64,000 nucleotides of DNA from Ramlibacter sp. Leaf400 (GCF_001424545.1 NZ_LMQL01000002.1:63434-127433), one strand, 5' to 3'; counted from the stretch's first letter, positions 7,020-17,074 are shown. The notes: generated by a model from the letters alone, not told the origin. Numbers and translations are program-made.

Positions 7020-7892
7020 CTATCGGCCGATGTTCACCAGCTTGTCCGGGTTGCGCACCACGAAGATGGACATGATGCGGGCGCCGTCCGTCACCACGGC
7101 CTGGGCCGATTCGAGCTGGCCGTCCACGTAGCGAAGCAGGCCCGGCTCGCCATTGATGGTGGCGATGCGGTAGTCCATGCGCGGCCCGTACTTGATCGAA
7201 TGGGCCCAGTACAGGTTGGTGACGCGATCGGCGCCCTGCAGGCCGCGCGGCACCGAGGGCACCTTGCCCCCGCCGTCGCCGATGGCCTGGGCGTTCTCGT
7301 CCAGCAGCGCCCGGATCGCGGAGCGCTCCCCGGTGCGCGCGGCGAGCACGAACTTCTCCAGCAGGCGCAGGTGGGTCCCGGCGGGCACCTGGAACCGCGG
7401 CCGCCCGGCCTTCACGCGCTCGGCCGCGCGGTGCACCGACTGCCGCACCGCGGCCTCGCTCTTGTCGAGGATGCCGGCGATCTCGGGGTAGTCGTAGTCG
7501 AACACCTGCCGCAGCAGGAACGCGGCGCGCTCCTCCGGCGCCAGGCGCTCCAGCAGGTGCAGGAACGCCACCGACAGGTCGCCGGCCAGTTCGGCCGCGG
7601 CCTCGGGCGTGCGCTCGTCCACCTCCACCAGCGGCTCGGGCAGCCACCAGCCCACGTAGGCTTCGCGCTCGACCTTGGCGGCGCGCAGCCGGTCGATGGC
7701 CAGGCGCGTGGTGACGGTCACCAGCCACGCCTGCGCCGACTGCAGGCTGGCCGTGTCGGCGGCCTGCCAGCGCAGCCAGGCCTCCTGCACCACGTCCTCG
7801 GCGTCCGCGCGCACGCCGAGCATCCGGTAGGCGATCCCGAACAGCCGGGGACGCAGGGGCTCGAAGGTCGTGTCGGTGGCGGTGGCGGACAT
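7020..7892 (-). CDS. ECF41-type RNA polymerase sigma factor (SigJ-like)
   Basis: 290 residues: sigma region 2 (about 10-75, with YRMLGVRADAEDVVQEAW), the WLPEP linker motif at 83-87, region 4 (about 105-165) and a C-terminal SnoaL-like extension with the DGGGK motif at 206-210. WLPEP and DGGGK are hallmarks of group ECF41, which has no anti-sigma factor and is controlled through its own C-terminal domain. Both the sigma gene and the downstream CMD gene carry matching promoters, so the circuit should be autoregulated. Ribosome binding site CAGGAGT precedes ATG 7892. The inducing signal is not known for this group. Confidence 0.93.
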   Translation of the reverse strand: MSATATDTTFEPLRPRLFGIAYRMLGVRADAEDVVQEAWLRWQAADTASLQSAQAWLVTVTTRLAIDRLRAAKVEREAYVGWWLPEPLVEVDERTPEAAAELAGDLSVAFLHLLERLAPEERAAFLLRQVFDYDYPEIAGILDKSEAAVRQSVHRAAERVKAGRPRFQVPAGTHLRLLEKFVLAARTGERSAIRALLDENAQAIGDGGGKVPSVPRGLQGADRVTNLYWAHSIKYGPRMDYRIATINGEPGLLRYVDGQLESAQAVVTDGARIMSIFVVRNPDKLVNIGR

Positions 7893-7919
7893 GCGGGACT
7901 CCTGGTCGTTCCCCTTCCA

Positions 7920-7946
7920 GACGGCCGGAGGCGGCGGTCTGTGACA
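7920..7946 (-). promoter_or_regulatory. ECF41-type autoregulatory promoter
   Basis: Minus strand TGTCACA (7946-7940), 16-bp spacer, CGTC (7923-7920), 28 bp before the sigma factor start. Same architecture as the site before the CMD gene, and a direct indication of positive autoregulation. Confidence 0.85.
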
Positions 7947-7993
7947 GGCCAGGGAAATATTCTGCGCGTCCCGCGCGGACGCGTTCGGCCGGA

Positions 7994-8725
7994 CTAGGCG
8001 GCAGGCGCGACCGTCGCGCCGCTGATGCCGTGACGCGCCAGCGCGTCGGCGACGAAACCGCTGCGCTTCATGTCCTCGACATACGCACGCAGTTCGGTGG
8101 CCGCCGCCTCGCCACGGCTGCGCGGGCAGCCCATCGCCTGCTGGATCACCATGAAGCGGCCGGGCAGAAGCCGCAGGCCGCCCCGCCGGGCCGCGTCGGC
8201 CTCCAGCTGCTGCTTGACCCCGGCGGCGACGTCGGCTTTCTCCTGCAGGAAGTGCTCGACCACCGCCGGCGAGCTGGGCGCGCGCACGATCCCGGCGGCC
8301 TTCAGCTCGCGCGTGAGGAAGAGGTCGTAGGCGCTGCCCTGGCCGACGACCACGCGCAGGCCGGCGCGGTCCACTTCCTCGTTCGACCGCAGGGGCGAGT
8401 CGTCGCGGACCGCGTAGCAGCCTTCGATGAGGACGTAGGGCGCCGTGAAGTGGATGCCCTCGCCGCGCTTGGGATCGATCGCGAAGAAGCCGATGTCGGC
8501 CGCCTCGCTGGTGACCGCGTCGACCGACTTGCCCGCCGTGTCGAAGACCACGAGTTCGAGATCCACGCCCAGTCGCTGCGCGAAGCCTCGCGCCAGGTCC
8601 ACCGAGACGCCGCGCGCGCCGTGGTCCGGGTCGGCCGCCGCGAGGATCGGGTTGCCGGTGTTGATCGATGCGCGAAGGCGCCCGGTGGGCGTGAACGCCC
8701 GGACGGTGTCGGCTGCGGGGGTCAA
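7994..8725 (-). CDS. Leaderless periplasmic-binding-protein-like solute-binding domain
   Basis: 243 residues of a type-2 periplasmic-binding fold similar to polar amino-acid ABC receptors (GVSVDLARGFAQRLGVDLEL, ADIGFFAIDPKR, VVVGQGSAYDLFL). Unlike true receptors it has no signal peptide: the N-terminus MTPAADTVRAFTPTGRLRAS is polar. The start is TTG at 8725, chosen because AAAAAGGAG lies seven bases before it and because TTGA overlaps the stop of the GntR gene by four bases, indicating translational coupling. It may therefore act in the cytoplasm as a ligand sensor or as an arogenate/prephenate-dehydratase-like enzyme. Third gene of an aconitase-gntR operon. Confidence 0.75.
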   Translation of the reverse strand: MTPAADTVRAFTPTGRLRASINTGNPILAAADPDHGARGVSVDLARGFAQRLGVDLELVVFDTAGKSVDAVTSEAADIGFFAIDPKRGEGIHFTAPYVLIEGCYAVRDDSPLRSNEEVDRAGLRVVVGQGSAYDLFLTRELKAAGIVRAPSSPAVVEHFLQEKADVAAGVKQQLEADAARRGGLRLLPGRFMVIQQAMGCPRSRGEAAATELRAYVEDMKRSGFVADALARHGISGATVAPAA

Positions 8726-9636
8726 GCGGGGACTCCTTTTTCTTGCTTCAGGATCTCGGAGATGCGCGCGAGGTTGCGCAGGGTGCTGCCCAGGTGCTCT
8801 CGCATGGCCTGCGCCGCATCCTCGTTGCGTTCGCGCTCCAGCAGGTCCAGCAGCTGCAGGTGCTGGCGGCAGTGCTCCTGGTAGCGCGAGCGGTCCTGCA
8901 TGGACCGGTACGACAGCAGCCGCCGCACGCCGTTGACGCGCCGCATGGTGTCGATGAAGAAGGGGTTGCCCGAGCCTTCCACCAGCGATTCGTGGAAGCG
9001 CACGCCGCGCTCGTGCAGCTGGTCGGCGGAGTCGGTCTCGATGCCGCCGGCCAGGAGGTGCAGCTCGGCCGCGCGGCAGCGCTCGAGCACCGCGCGCTCC
9101 AGCCGGTAGCCGGGTTCCAGCAGCGCCGCCGGCTCGATGGCCAGCCGCAGGCGGTAGGACTGCAGCAGGCTCTCGGGCGTGGTGAGCATGGGCGAGAACT
9201 CCCAGCCGTAGCCCGGTTTCTTGCGCCCCCAGCCCTCGTGCGCGATGCGCGTGAGCACGGCCTGCAGCTGGGCGGGCGCGAGGCCGTAGCGGCGCCGCAG
9301 CATCGCCTCGGTGAAGGTGTCGGGCAGCTCGCCGCGCAGGCGGTCGTCGGCCAGGCGGAAGTAGGTGCGCGTCACCAGGTTGTCCTGCGAACCGTCGGTT
9401 GCCGCGCCGGGCGCGACGTCGGCCTGCGCCGGGTCGGTGGCCAGGAAGTAGCCGCGGTTCGGCTCGCGCCGCACCATGCCGCGCCCGTGCAGTTGCTCCA
9501 GCGCCTGGTTGACCGGCGAGCGCGAGACGCGCAGCCGGTCGGCCAGCCATTGCGCGGGCAGGTGCGCGCCGACCTCCAGGCCCTCCGTGCGAAGCAGCTG
9601 GAGGATCTGCGAAGGCAGGGCGGGCGCCAGGCTCAT
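8722..9636 (-). CDS. GntR-family regulator with FCD-type effector domain
   Basis: 304 residues, longer than the usual 220-250. An N-terminal winged helix (about 10-66; WLADRLRVSRSPVNQALEQLHGRGMV) is followed by a second winged-helix-like segment (about 95-150; FTEAMLRRRYGLAPAQLQAV) and a helical FCD-type ligand domain (about 155-290; LRLAIEPAALLEPGYR, RFHESLVEGSGN). It starts at ATG 9636, overlapping the aconitase stop by four bases (ATGA). It probably represses the divergent aconitase and tctCBA operons through the inverted repeat at 12264-12288, with a tricarboxylate as possible ligand; that is inferred from position. Confidence 0.87.
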   Translation of the reverse strand: MSLAPALPSQILQLLRTEGLEVGAHLPAQWLADRLRVSRSPVNQALEQLHGRGMVRREPNRGYFLATDPAQADVAPGAATDGSQDNLVTRTYFRLADDRLRGELPDTFTEAMLRRRYGLAPAQLQAVLTRIAHEGWGRKKPGYGWEFSPMLTTPESLLQSYRLRLAIEPAALLEPGYRLERAVLERCRAAELHLLAGGIETDSADQLHERGVRFHESLVEGSGNPFFIDTMRRVNGVRRLLSYRSMQDRSRYQEHCRQHLQLLDLLERERNEDAAQAMREHLGSTLRNLARISEILKQEKGVPA

Positions 9637-12257
9637 GCGGGCTGGGCCTCCAGGGTCCGGTGCAGGATGGCGGGCAGCACGCCGCCCTCGCGCAGCAGCG
9701 AAGCCTCCAGCTGCGTCTCGACGGCCGCGCGCGCCAGCAGCTCCAGCTTCTGCCCGGAGGAACGCACGACCGTCACCTTCACCGGCGCGCGCGGCGCGAT
9801 GTCCTGCGGCAGCGCCTGCACCTCGATGCGGTCGCCCGGCTGCACGTCCAGCGATTGCGGCGTCACGCCGGCCGGCAGCAGCAGCGGCAGGATGCCCATG
9901 CCGATCAGGTTGGAGCGGTGGATGCGCTCGAAGCTCACCGCCACCACGGCCCGGATGCCCAGCAGCCGCTGGCCCTTGGCCGCCCAGTCGCGCGAGGAGC
10001 CCATGCCGTAGCGCTCGCCCGCGAGCACGACCACGGCGTCGCCCGCATCCTGGTAGCGCTGCGCCGCCTGCCACACGGGCAGGACCTCGCCCGAGGGCAC
10101 GTGCAGCGTGTGCCCCACCGGCGCTTGCGGCGCGAGCAGGTTGCGCATCGACTTGTTGAAGAAGGCGGCGCGCACCATCACCTCCCAGTTGCCGCGCCGG
10201 GACGCGAACACGTTCAGGTCCTCGCGCCGCTCGCCGCGCTCGACCAGGAAGTCGGCGACGAAGCTGTCGGGCGGGATGGCGCTGGCCGGCGAGATGTGGT
10301 CGGTGGTGATGTCGTCGCCCAGCACCAGCAGCGGATGCGCCGTGTAGCGGCCCAGCAGGCTGCCGGCCTTGCGCGAGGCGAAGGGCGGCCGGCGCAGCGC
10401 GGTCGATTTCGGGTCCCAGGGGAAGCGCGGGCCTTCGGGCGCCTTCAGGCCCAGCCACAGGGGGTTGCCGGCGGCGCGCGCGAACTCGCGCTGGTAGTCC
10501 GCGGGGTCCTGCGAGCGCTCCAGGTGCCCGCGCACTTCCTCGCGCGTGGGCCAGAGCTCGCGCAGGAACACCGGCGTGCCGTCGGCCGCGTGCTGGACCG
10601 GCTCGGTCTCCAGGTTGCGCCTGGCGTCGCCCGCCAGGCCCAGGGCCACCGCCAGCGGCGGCGACATGATGAAGCTCAGGTCGATGTCCGGGTGAACGCG
10701 CCCGGGGAAGTTGCGGTTGCCCGAGAGGATGGCGACCGCGCGGCTCGAGCCGCCGTCCTGGGCCTGTCGCACCGGCCCGGTCAGCGGCCCCGGATTGCCG
10801 ATGCAGGTCGTGCAGCCGTAGCCGACGATGCCGAAGCCCATCGCCTCCAGGTCCGGGAGCAGGCCCGAGCGCTCCAGGTAGGCCAGTGCCGCCGGCGATC
10901 CCGGGGCCAGCGAGGTCTTGACCCAGTGCGGCGGCGTCAGCCCGCGCGCCCGCGCCTTGCGGGCCACCAGGCCGGCCGCGATGAGCAGCCCTGGATCGGA
11001 CGTGTTGGTGCAGCTCGTGATGGCCGCGATCGCCACCGGGAAATCGGGCAACCCGCCCGTGCCCGGCTGCGGCGGGAGCGCCTCGCGCCCGAGCAACTCG
11101 CGCAGCTCGCTGTAGCGCTGCAGGTCCTGCGGCCGGCGCGGGCCGGCCACGTGCATGTCCACGGTGGCCAGGTCGATCTCGATCGAACGCGTGTAGCGCG
11201 GATCCGCGTCGGGATCGAACCAGATGCCCACGCGCCGCGCGTAGGCCTCGACGCGCTCGACCGCTTCTTCCTTCCGACCGGTCTCGCGCAGGTAGCGCAG
11301 CGTCTGTCCGTCGACCGGGAAGTAGCCGGTCGTCGCACCGTACTCGGGCGCCATGTTGGCGATCACGGACCGCTCCCCCGCCGCCAGCGTGCCCACGCCG
11401 GGGCCGAAGAACTCGACGAAGTCGCCCGTCACGTCCAGCTGGCGCAGGCGCTGCGTGACCACCAGGGCCAGGTCGGTCGCGAGCACGCCGGGGCGCAGCG
11501 CGCCGACCAGCCGCACGCCCACCACGTCGGGGATCTTGAGCATGGTCGGCAGCCCGAACATCACGGTCTGCGCTTCGAGACCGCCGACGCCCCAGCCCAG
11601 CACGCCGATGCCGTTGACCATGGGCGTGTGGCTGTCGGTGCCGATCATGGTGTCGGGCACCAGCCAGGCCCGGCCTTCGCGCTCCTCGGTCGTGACCACG
11701 GTGGCCAGCTGCTCCAGGTTCATGGTGTGCATGATCCCGGTGCCCGGCGCGTGGACGTGCACGCCCGGCAGCGCGCGCGAGGCCCAGCGCAGGAAGCGGT
11801 AGCGCTCGGCATTGCGGCGGATCTCGTGCTGCATGTTCGCGGCGATGGCGCCCGGCTGCCCGAACACCTCGACGGCCAGCGAGTGGTCCACCGAGACGTC
11901 CACCGGCAGCTGCGGCCGAAGCACGGTGGGATCGACCCCCGCCTCGGCGAGCTCGTCGCGCATGGCGGCGATGTCCACCAGCGCCGGGGTGCTGGTGGTG
12001 TCGTGCATCAGCACGCGCGAGGGCTGGAACGGGATCTCCACCTCGCTGCTGCCGGTCTCCAGCCATTCCAGCAGCGCGGCGGCCCCGGCCTGCCCCTCCG
12101 GACCGGGCGCGCAGCGCAGCACGTTCTCCAGCAGCAGGCGCATCACCCAGGGCAGCCGAGCCAGCTTTTCCCCGCAGTGCGCGGGCAGGTCGATTACCGT
12201 AAAGTTCTCGGCTCCGACGGGCAACGTGCCCAAGGAAGGGGCGTTGGTGTTAACCAT
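9633..12257 (-). CDS. acnA: Aconitate hydratase (aconitase A type)
   Basis: 874 residues, typical of the monomeric AcnA/IRP-type [4Fe-4S] aconitases, which interconvert citrate and isocitrate via cis-aconitate in the cytoplasm. Cluster-binding cysteines are in ITSCTNTS (about residue 416) and GYGCTTCIGN (about 479 and 482); the C-terminal swivel domain has GERYGMGSSRDWAAKG. The AcnD subfamily (2-methylcitrate) is an alternative, but prpB/C/F neighbours are missing. The gene is first in an operon with gntR and a solute-binding-like gene and is divergent from tctCBA, suggesting a dedicated aconitase for imported tricarboxylates and not the main TCA enzyme. Start codon ATG 12257; weak ribosome binding site. 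Confidence 0.92.
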   Translation of the reverse strand: MVNTNAPSLGTLPVGAENFTVIDLPAHCGEKLARLPWVMRLLLENVLRCAPGPEGQAGAAALLEWLETGSSEVEIPFQPSRVLMHDTTSTPALVDIAAMRDELAEAGVDPTVLRPQLPVDVSVDHSLAVEVFGQPGAIAANMQHEIRRNAERYRFLRWASRALPGVHVHAPGTGIMHTMNLEQLATVVTTEEREGRAWLVPDTMIGTDSHTPMVNGIGVLGWGVGGLEAQTVMFGLPTMLKIPDVVGVRLVGALRPGVLATDLALVVTQRLRQLDVTGDFVEFFGPGVGTLAAGERSVIANMAPEYGATTGYFPVDGQTLRYLRETGRKEEAVERVEAYARRVGIWFDPDADPRYTRSIEIDLATVDMHVAGPRRPQDLQRYSELRELLGREALPPQPGTGGLPDFPVAIAAITSCTNTSDPGLLIAAGLVARKARARGLTPPHWVKTSLAPGSPAALAYLERSGLLPDLEAMGFGIVGYGCTTCIGNPGPLTGPVRQAQDGGSSRAVAILSGNRNFPGRVHPDIDLSFIMSPPLAVALGLAGDARRNLETEPVQHAADGTPVFLRELWPTREEVRGHLERSQDPADYQREFARAAGNPLWLGLKAPEGPRFPWDPKSTALRRPPFASRKAGSLLGRYTAHPLLVLGDDITTDHISPASAIPPDSFVADFLVERGERREDLNVFASRRGNWEVMVRAAFFNKSMRNLLAPQAPVGHTLHVPSGEVLPVWQAAQRYQDAGDAVVVLAGERYGMGSSRDWAAKGQRLLGIRAVVAVSFERIHRSNLIGMGILPLLLPAGVTPQSLDVQPGDRIEVQALPQDIAPRAPVKVTVVRSSGQKLELLARAAVETQLEASLLREGGVLPAILHRTLEAQPA

Positions 12258-12263
12258 GATCGG

Positions 12264-12288
12264 ATTTTGCACATTGTTCGTGCAAAAT
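12264..12288. promoter_or_regulatory. Inverted-repeat operator between acnA and tctC
   Basis: Perfect 9-bp arms ATTTTGCAC / GTGCAAAAT around a 7-bp spacer (ATTGTTC), centred between divergent acnA and tctC and 6-30 bp before the acnA start codon. A further GCAAA...TTTGC pair overlaps the right arm. Likely binding site of the GntR regulator encoded in this operon (inference). Confidence 0.65.
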
Positions 12289-12347
12289 GCAATTTGCGTT
12301 GACCAAGCCCCGGTCAGCGGTGCGCTTATTCCTGAAAGGACCCGAAC

Positions 12348-13325
12348 ATGCACACGAACCTTCTCACCCGCCGCGGCGCCGTTGCCGCTGCAGCCCTTCT
12401 TGCCGCGGCCTTCGCGCTGCCCGTGTCGGCCCAGGCGCCGATGGAGCTGAAGGTGATCGCACCGGCGGGCCCGGGCGGCGGCTGGGATGGCGCGGCGCGT
12501 TCGCTGCAGCAGGTGATGACGGCCACGGGCTCGGCCAAGAGCGTGCAGGTGGTCAACGTGCCCGGCGCCGGCGGCACCGTGGGCCTGGCGCAGTTCGTCA
12601 ACCAGGCCAAGGGCGACGGCAACCAGATGATGGTGATGGGCATCACCATGGTGGGCGCGGTGCTCACCAACAAGTCGCCCGTCACGCTCGAGCAGGTCAC
12701 GCCGATCGCACGCCTGACGGCCGACCAGCTGGTGGTGGTGGTGCCGGCGAACTCGCCGCACAAGACCATGAAGGACCTGGCCGCCGCCGTGAAGGCCGAC
12801 ACCTCCAAGGTGGTCTGGGCGGGCGGCTCGGCCGGCGGCGCCGACCACATCCTCGCGGGCCTGGTCTCCAAGGCCGCGGGCGGCGACGCCACCAAGCTGA
12901 ACTACGTGCCCTTCTCCGGCGGCGGCGAAGCGCTGGCCGAGATGCTGGGCGGCCGCGTGACGGCGGGCATCTCCGGCTACAACGAGTTCGAAAGCCAGAT
13001 CAAGGCCGGCAAGCTGCGCGCCCTGGGCATGTCGGGCGGCAAGCGCATGCAGGGCGTCGACGTGCCCACCATCAAGGAGCAGGGCCTGGACGTCGAGCTG
13101 CTCAACTGGCGCGGCATCGTGGCCGGCCCCGGCATCTCGGCCGCGCAGAAGACCGCGCTGTCGGGCGCGGTGACCAAGGCGCTCAAGTCGGACGAGTGGA
13201 ACAAGGTGCTCAAGGCCCGCGGCTGGGATGACGCCTACCTGGACGCCGACGCCTTCGCCGCCTTCCTCAAGCAGGACCAGGCGCGCGTCAAGGAAGTGCT
13301 GACCTCCGTCGGCCTGGTCAAGTGA
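12348..13325 (+). CDS. tctC: TctC-type tricarboxylate-binding receptor (Bug family)
   Basis: 325 residues. Signal peptide 1-26 (MHTNLLTRRGAVAAAALLAA, cleavage after VSAQA), then a Bug-type periplasmic fold (VIAPAGPGGGWDGAARSLQQVM, VVNVPGAGGTVGLAQFVNQ, GGRVTAGISGYNEFE). Captures a di- or tricarboxylate in the periplasm for the TctAB permease encoded next. This GGGWD variant is typical of receptors linked to complete tctCBA operons. Ribosome binding site AAAGGACCCGAAC. Expected to be under the same GntR control as acnA. Confidence 0.93.
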   Translation: MHTNLLTRRGAVAAAALLAAAFALPVSAQAPMELKVIAPAGPGGGWDGAARSLQQVMTATGSAKSVQVVNVPGAGGTVGLAQFVNQAKGDGNQMMVMGITMVGAVLTNKSPVTLEQVTPIARLTADQLVVVVPANSPHKTMKDLAAAVKADTSKVVWAGGSAGGADHILAGLVSKAAGGDATKLNYVPFSGGGEALAEMLGGRVTAGISGYNEFESQIKAGKLRALGMSGGKRMQGVDVPTIKEQGLDVELLNWRGIVAGPGISAAQKTALSGAVTKALKSDEWNKVLKARGWDDAYLDADAFAAFLKQDQARVKEVLTSVGLVK

Positions 13326-13816
13326 GCGAAGCCGGCACCACGGCCGGCCCGCGCTGGCAGACGCAGTGCGGCATCGGCGTCGCGCTGCTGCTGGTGGCCG
13401 TGGCCCTGTGGTTCGACGCGGGGCGGCTGCCGCCCCCGCCGGCCACGGGCGTGGGGCCGTCCGCCGCCCTGCGCCTGGTGGGCGTGATCATCGGCGTCCT
13501 GGGCCTGGCGCACCTGGTCTCGGCCTGGCGTGCCCGCGCGGCCGGGCTGGTGAGCGCCACCGACGTCGGCAACCACCGCTCGCTGGGCATCGTGATGGCA
13601 GCGCTGGTCGGCCAGATCGTGCTGCTGGAGCTGGGCGCCGGGTTCGTCCTGAGCTCGCTCTGGCTGTTCGTGCTGACGGCGCGCGGCTTCGGCGAGCGCA
13701 TCGGGGTCAAGCCCGTGGCCATCGGCCTGGTGCTCTCGCTGGCCGTCTACTTCTTCTTCACCAAGGCCTTGTCGCTGGCGCTGCCCATGGGGCCGTTCGA
13801 GCGCCTGCTGGGATGA
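13322..13816 (+). CDS. tctB: TctB small membrane subunit of tricarboxylate transporter
   Basis: 164 residues with four predicted membrane helices (about 14-32, 44-66, 83-115, 128-158), the usual TctB architecture. Starts with GTG at 13322, overlapping the tctC stop by four bases (GTGA), so it is translationally coupled and has no ribosome binding site of its own. Functions with TctA as the sodium/proton-coupled permease in the inner membrane. Confidence 0.9.
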   Translation: MSEAGTTAGPRWQTQCGIGVALLLVAVALWFDAGRLPPPPATGVGPSAALRLVGVIIGVLGLAHLVSAWRARAAGLVSATDVGNHRSLGIVMAALVGQIVLLELGAGFVLSSLWLFVLTARGFGERIGVKPVAIGLVLSLAVYFFFTKALSLALPMGPFERLLG

Positions 13817-13848
13817 GTCGCTGACAACAAGAACAAGAAGGCCGCTCC

Positions 13849-15348
<1,500 letters not shown>

Positions 15349-15362
15349 GGCCAGCAACGCAG

Positions 15363-15390
15363 CAGCGGCGGGAGCAGCCTCTCGCCGCTG
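15363..15390. terminator. Hairpin terminator between convergent tctA and DUF1810 gene
   Basis: A 12-bp stem with one G-U pair (CAGCGGCGGGAG / CTCTCGCCGCTG) and a CAGC loop starts 14 bp after the tctA stop and lies before the stop of the convergent DUF1810 gene. There is no clear U-tract, but position and stability suit a bidirectional terminator. Confidence 0.5.
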
Positions 15391-15401
15391 CCACTGCGCC
15401 C

Positions 15402-15836
15402 TCAGGAGCGCAGGTGGTCCACGGTCAGTGGATCCGGTTGTCCCTCGAAGTACTTGCGCAGGCAGTCCCCGAACAGCGCCTCGCCCGGCGCGGCCGAGGC
15501 GAACAGCGTGAGGCACGAGCGCAGCTTCATCGCGTCGATGCCGCCGAAGATCTCCAGCGCGGTGCGGCCATTCAGCCGCAGCAGCGTCTCGCAGCAGCCG
15601 CGCAGGCGCGGGCCCAGCACCGGATGCTCGAGGTACGCCATCGCTTCGCCCCGTCCCGAGAGCCCGTAGCGCCTGGCCATGGCGCTGCGCCCCAGCTCGC
15701 GCAGCTGCGGGAACACGTACCACATCCAGTGGCTCTGCTTGTCGCCGGCCTGCAGTTCGGCCATCACGGCGGGCCAGACCGGATCCTGCGCGGCGACGAA
15801 GCGCTCGAGGTCGAAGGGATCGGCGTCCATCGCCAC
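15402..15836 (-). CDS. DUF1810 family protein
   Basis: 144 residues matching the DUF1810 (YbjI/calpastatin-like) family: PFDLERFVAAQDPVWP, SHWMWYVFPQLRELGRS, MARRYGLSGRGEAMAYL and MKLRSCLTLFA are family signatures. Soluble and cytoplasmic; function unknown. ATG 15836 and ATG 15830 are both possible starts; neither has a clear ribosome binding site. Transcribed on its own, convergent with tctA. Confidence 0.85.
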   Translation of the reverse strand: MAMDADPFDLERFVAAQDPVWPAVMAELQAGDKQSHWMWYVFPQLRELGRSAMARRYGLSGRGEAMAYLEHPVLGPRLRGCCETLLRLNGRTALEIFGGIDAMKLRSCLTLFASAAPGEALFGDCLRKYFEGQPDPLTVDHLRS

Positions 15837-15925
15837 ACTTTAGGCCCGAGCGCGGCGGATGGCACGCGCGGCGAAAGAGGGCCCGAGCTCAACGGCCTGG
15901 AACCCGCCGCCGCGCCGGCGGCACG

Positions 15926-16936
15926 TCAGTCGGCCGAGATGCCCATCTCGCGGGTGACCCGGCGGTAGGTGGGCCAGGAGCGGCCGATGAAGGTGCGCAG
16001 CTCGGCGCCGACCAGCGGCGTGTCCTCGGCCGAGAGCGTCTCGCGCACCGACTTCACGCGGGGCGAGTCCGTGATGGAGGACTGCACCAGGCGCGCGAGC
16101 GTGTCGATCACGACCTGCGGCGTGCCCGCGGGCGCCATCAGCAGGTTCATCTCGGCCAGGTCCTCGAAGATCGGGCCCTTGAAGCCCGCATCGGTCCAGG
16201 TGGGCACGCCGGGCAGCCGGCTCGAGCGCTGCCCGACCGCGATGGCGATCGGCTTGACCAGTCCCTTCTGCAGCCCGCCGCCCAGGCCGGCCAGCGAACC
16301 CGCGCCCATGTCGATGTGGCCCGCATACAGGTCGTTGAGCATCGCGCCCGTGCCCTTGTAGTTGGCCAGGTTGAACTGGGCGCCGGTTTCCTTGGCCAGC
16401 TGGCTGAGCATCATCTGCCAGCCCGAGCCGAGGGCGTAGTTGCCCACGTTCACCGGCTTCTTCTTCGCGTAGGCGATGAGGTCAGCCAGCGTGTTGACCG
16501 GGAAGTCCTTGTGCAGCACCGCCACCACCGGGCCAACGCCGATGGCCGCGATCGGCACCAGGTCCTTGTCGGGATCGATGGCCGGCCTCTTCAGCAAGGC
16601 GGGCGCCTGGGCCATGCTGCTCTGCAGGGTGACGATGAGCGTGTGCCCGTCCGGCGCCGAGCGCGCCACCGCTTCGCCCGCGACCATGCCGACGCCGCCG
16701 GGCTTGTTCTCCACCACCACCGGCACGCCCAGTTTCTGCGAGAAGTAGTCCGAGTAGGCGCGCGCCGTGGCATCGGTGGACGCGCCCGGGGCCTGGGCGC
16801 AGACGATGCGGATCGGCTTGGTGGGCTGCCACGCGGTCTGGGCGCGGCCCAGCGCGGGCAGCAGCAGGCCGGCGGCGACGAGTTGCCGGCGGCTCAGCAT
16901 CGCGGCGGCTGGGGTGGTGGGGCGGTTCGACGGCAT
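15926..16936 (-). CDS. Orphan TctC/Bug-family receptor
   Basis: 336 residues from ATG 16936 (ribosome binding site CAGGAACCGCC); an open extension up to 17017 is not needed. N-terminus carries a twin-arginine-like signal (LSRRQLVAAGLLLPALGRAQ). Mature protein has the Bug fold (IRIVCAQAPGASTDATARAYSDYF, VVENKPGGVGMVAGEAVA, NYKGTGAMLNDLYAGHIDM). No tctAB lies next to it; such orphan receptors usually share a distant permease or act in signalling. It could serve the IclR-controlled acid pathway that follows at 17-24 kb. A GAAT-N3-ATTC palindrome lies at 17021-17031 upstream. Confidence 0.9.
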   Translation of the reverse strand: MPSNRPTTPAAAMLSRRQLVAAGLLLPALGRAQTAWQPTKPIRIVCAQAPGASTDATARAYSDYFSQKLGVPVVVENKPGGVGMVAGEAVARSAPDGHTLIVTLQSSMAQAPALLKRPAIDPDKDLVPIAAIGVGPVVAVLHKDFPVNTLADLIAYAKKKPVNVGNYALGSGWQMMLSQLAKETGAQFNLANYKGTGAMLNDLYAGHIDMGAGSLAGLGGGLQKGLVKPIAIAVGQRSSRLPGVPTWTDAGFKGPIFEDLAEMNLLMAPAGTPQVVIDTLARLVQSSITDSPRVKSVRETLSAEDTPLVGAELRTFIGRSWPTYRRVTREMGISAD

Positions 16937-17020
16937 GGCGGTTCCTGTGACGGTGGTCGGAAGTTCGATGTGCACTGTGGGGGACTCACCCATGAGGATG
17001 AACAGGGTTTTCCCCATAGC

Positions 17021-17031
17021 GAATGGTATTC
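17021..17031. promoter_or_regulatory. GAAT-N3-ATTC palindrome upstream of orphan receptor
   Basis: GAAT-GGT-ATTC, 85 bp before the receptor start. The same GAAT-N3-ATTC layout occurs at 18183-18193 in front of the iclR gene; related to the IclR operator consensus TGGAAATNATTTCCA. Candidate binding site for the IclR protein encoded at 18275. Confidence 0.35.
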
Positions 17032-17074
17032 CTGAAAATGAGGCAGCAGCGCCGTCGAGCCGCGCGGCCCCGGC

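Noticed and set aside
9660-12302. 880-codon open frame on the plus strand opposite acnA
   Set aside because: It is antisense to a clear aconitase, has the His/Arg/Gln-rich composition of mirror frames in GC-rich DNA and no family features.
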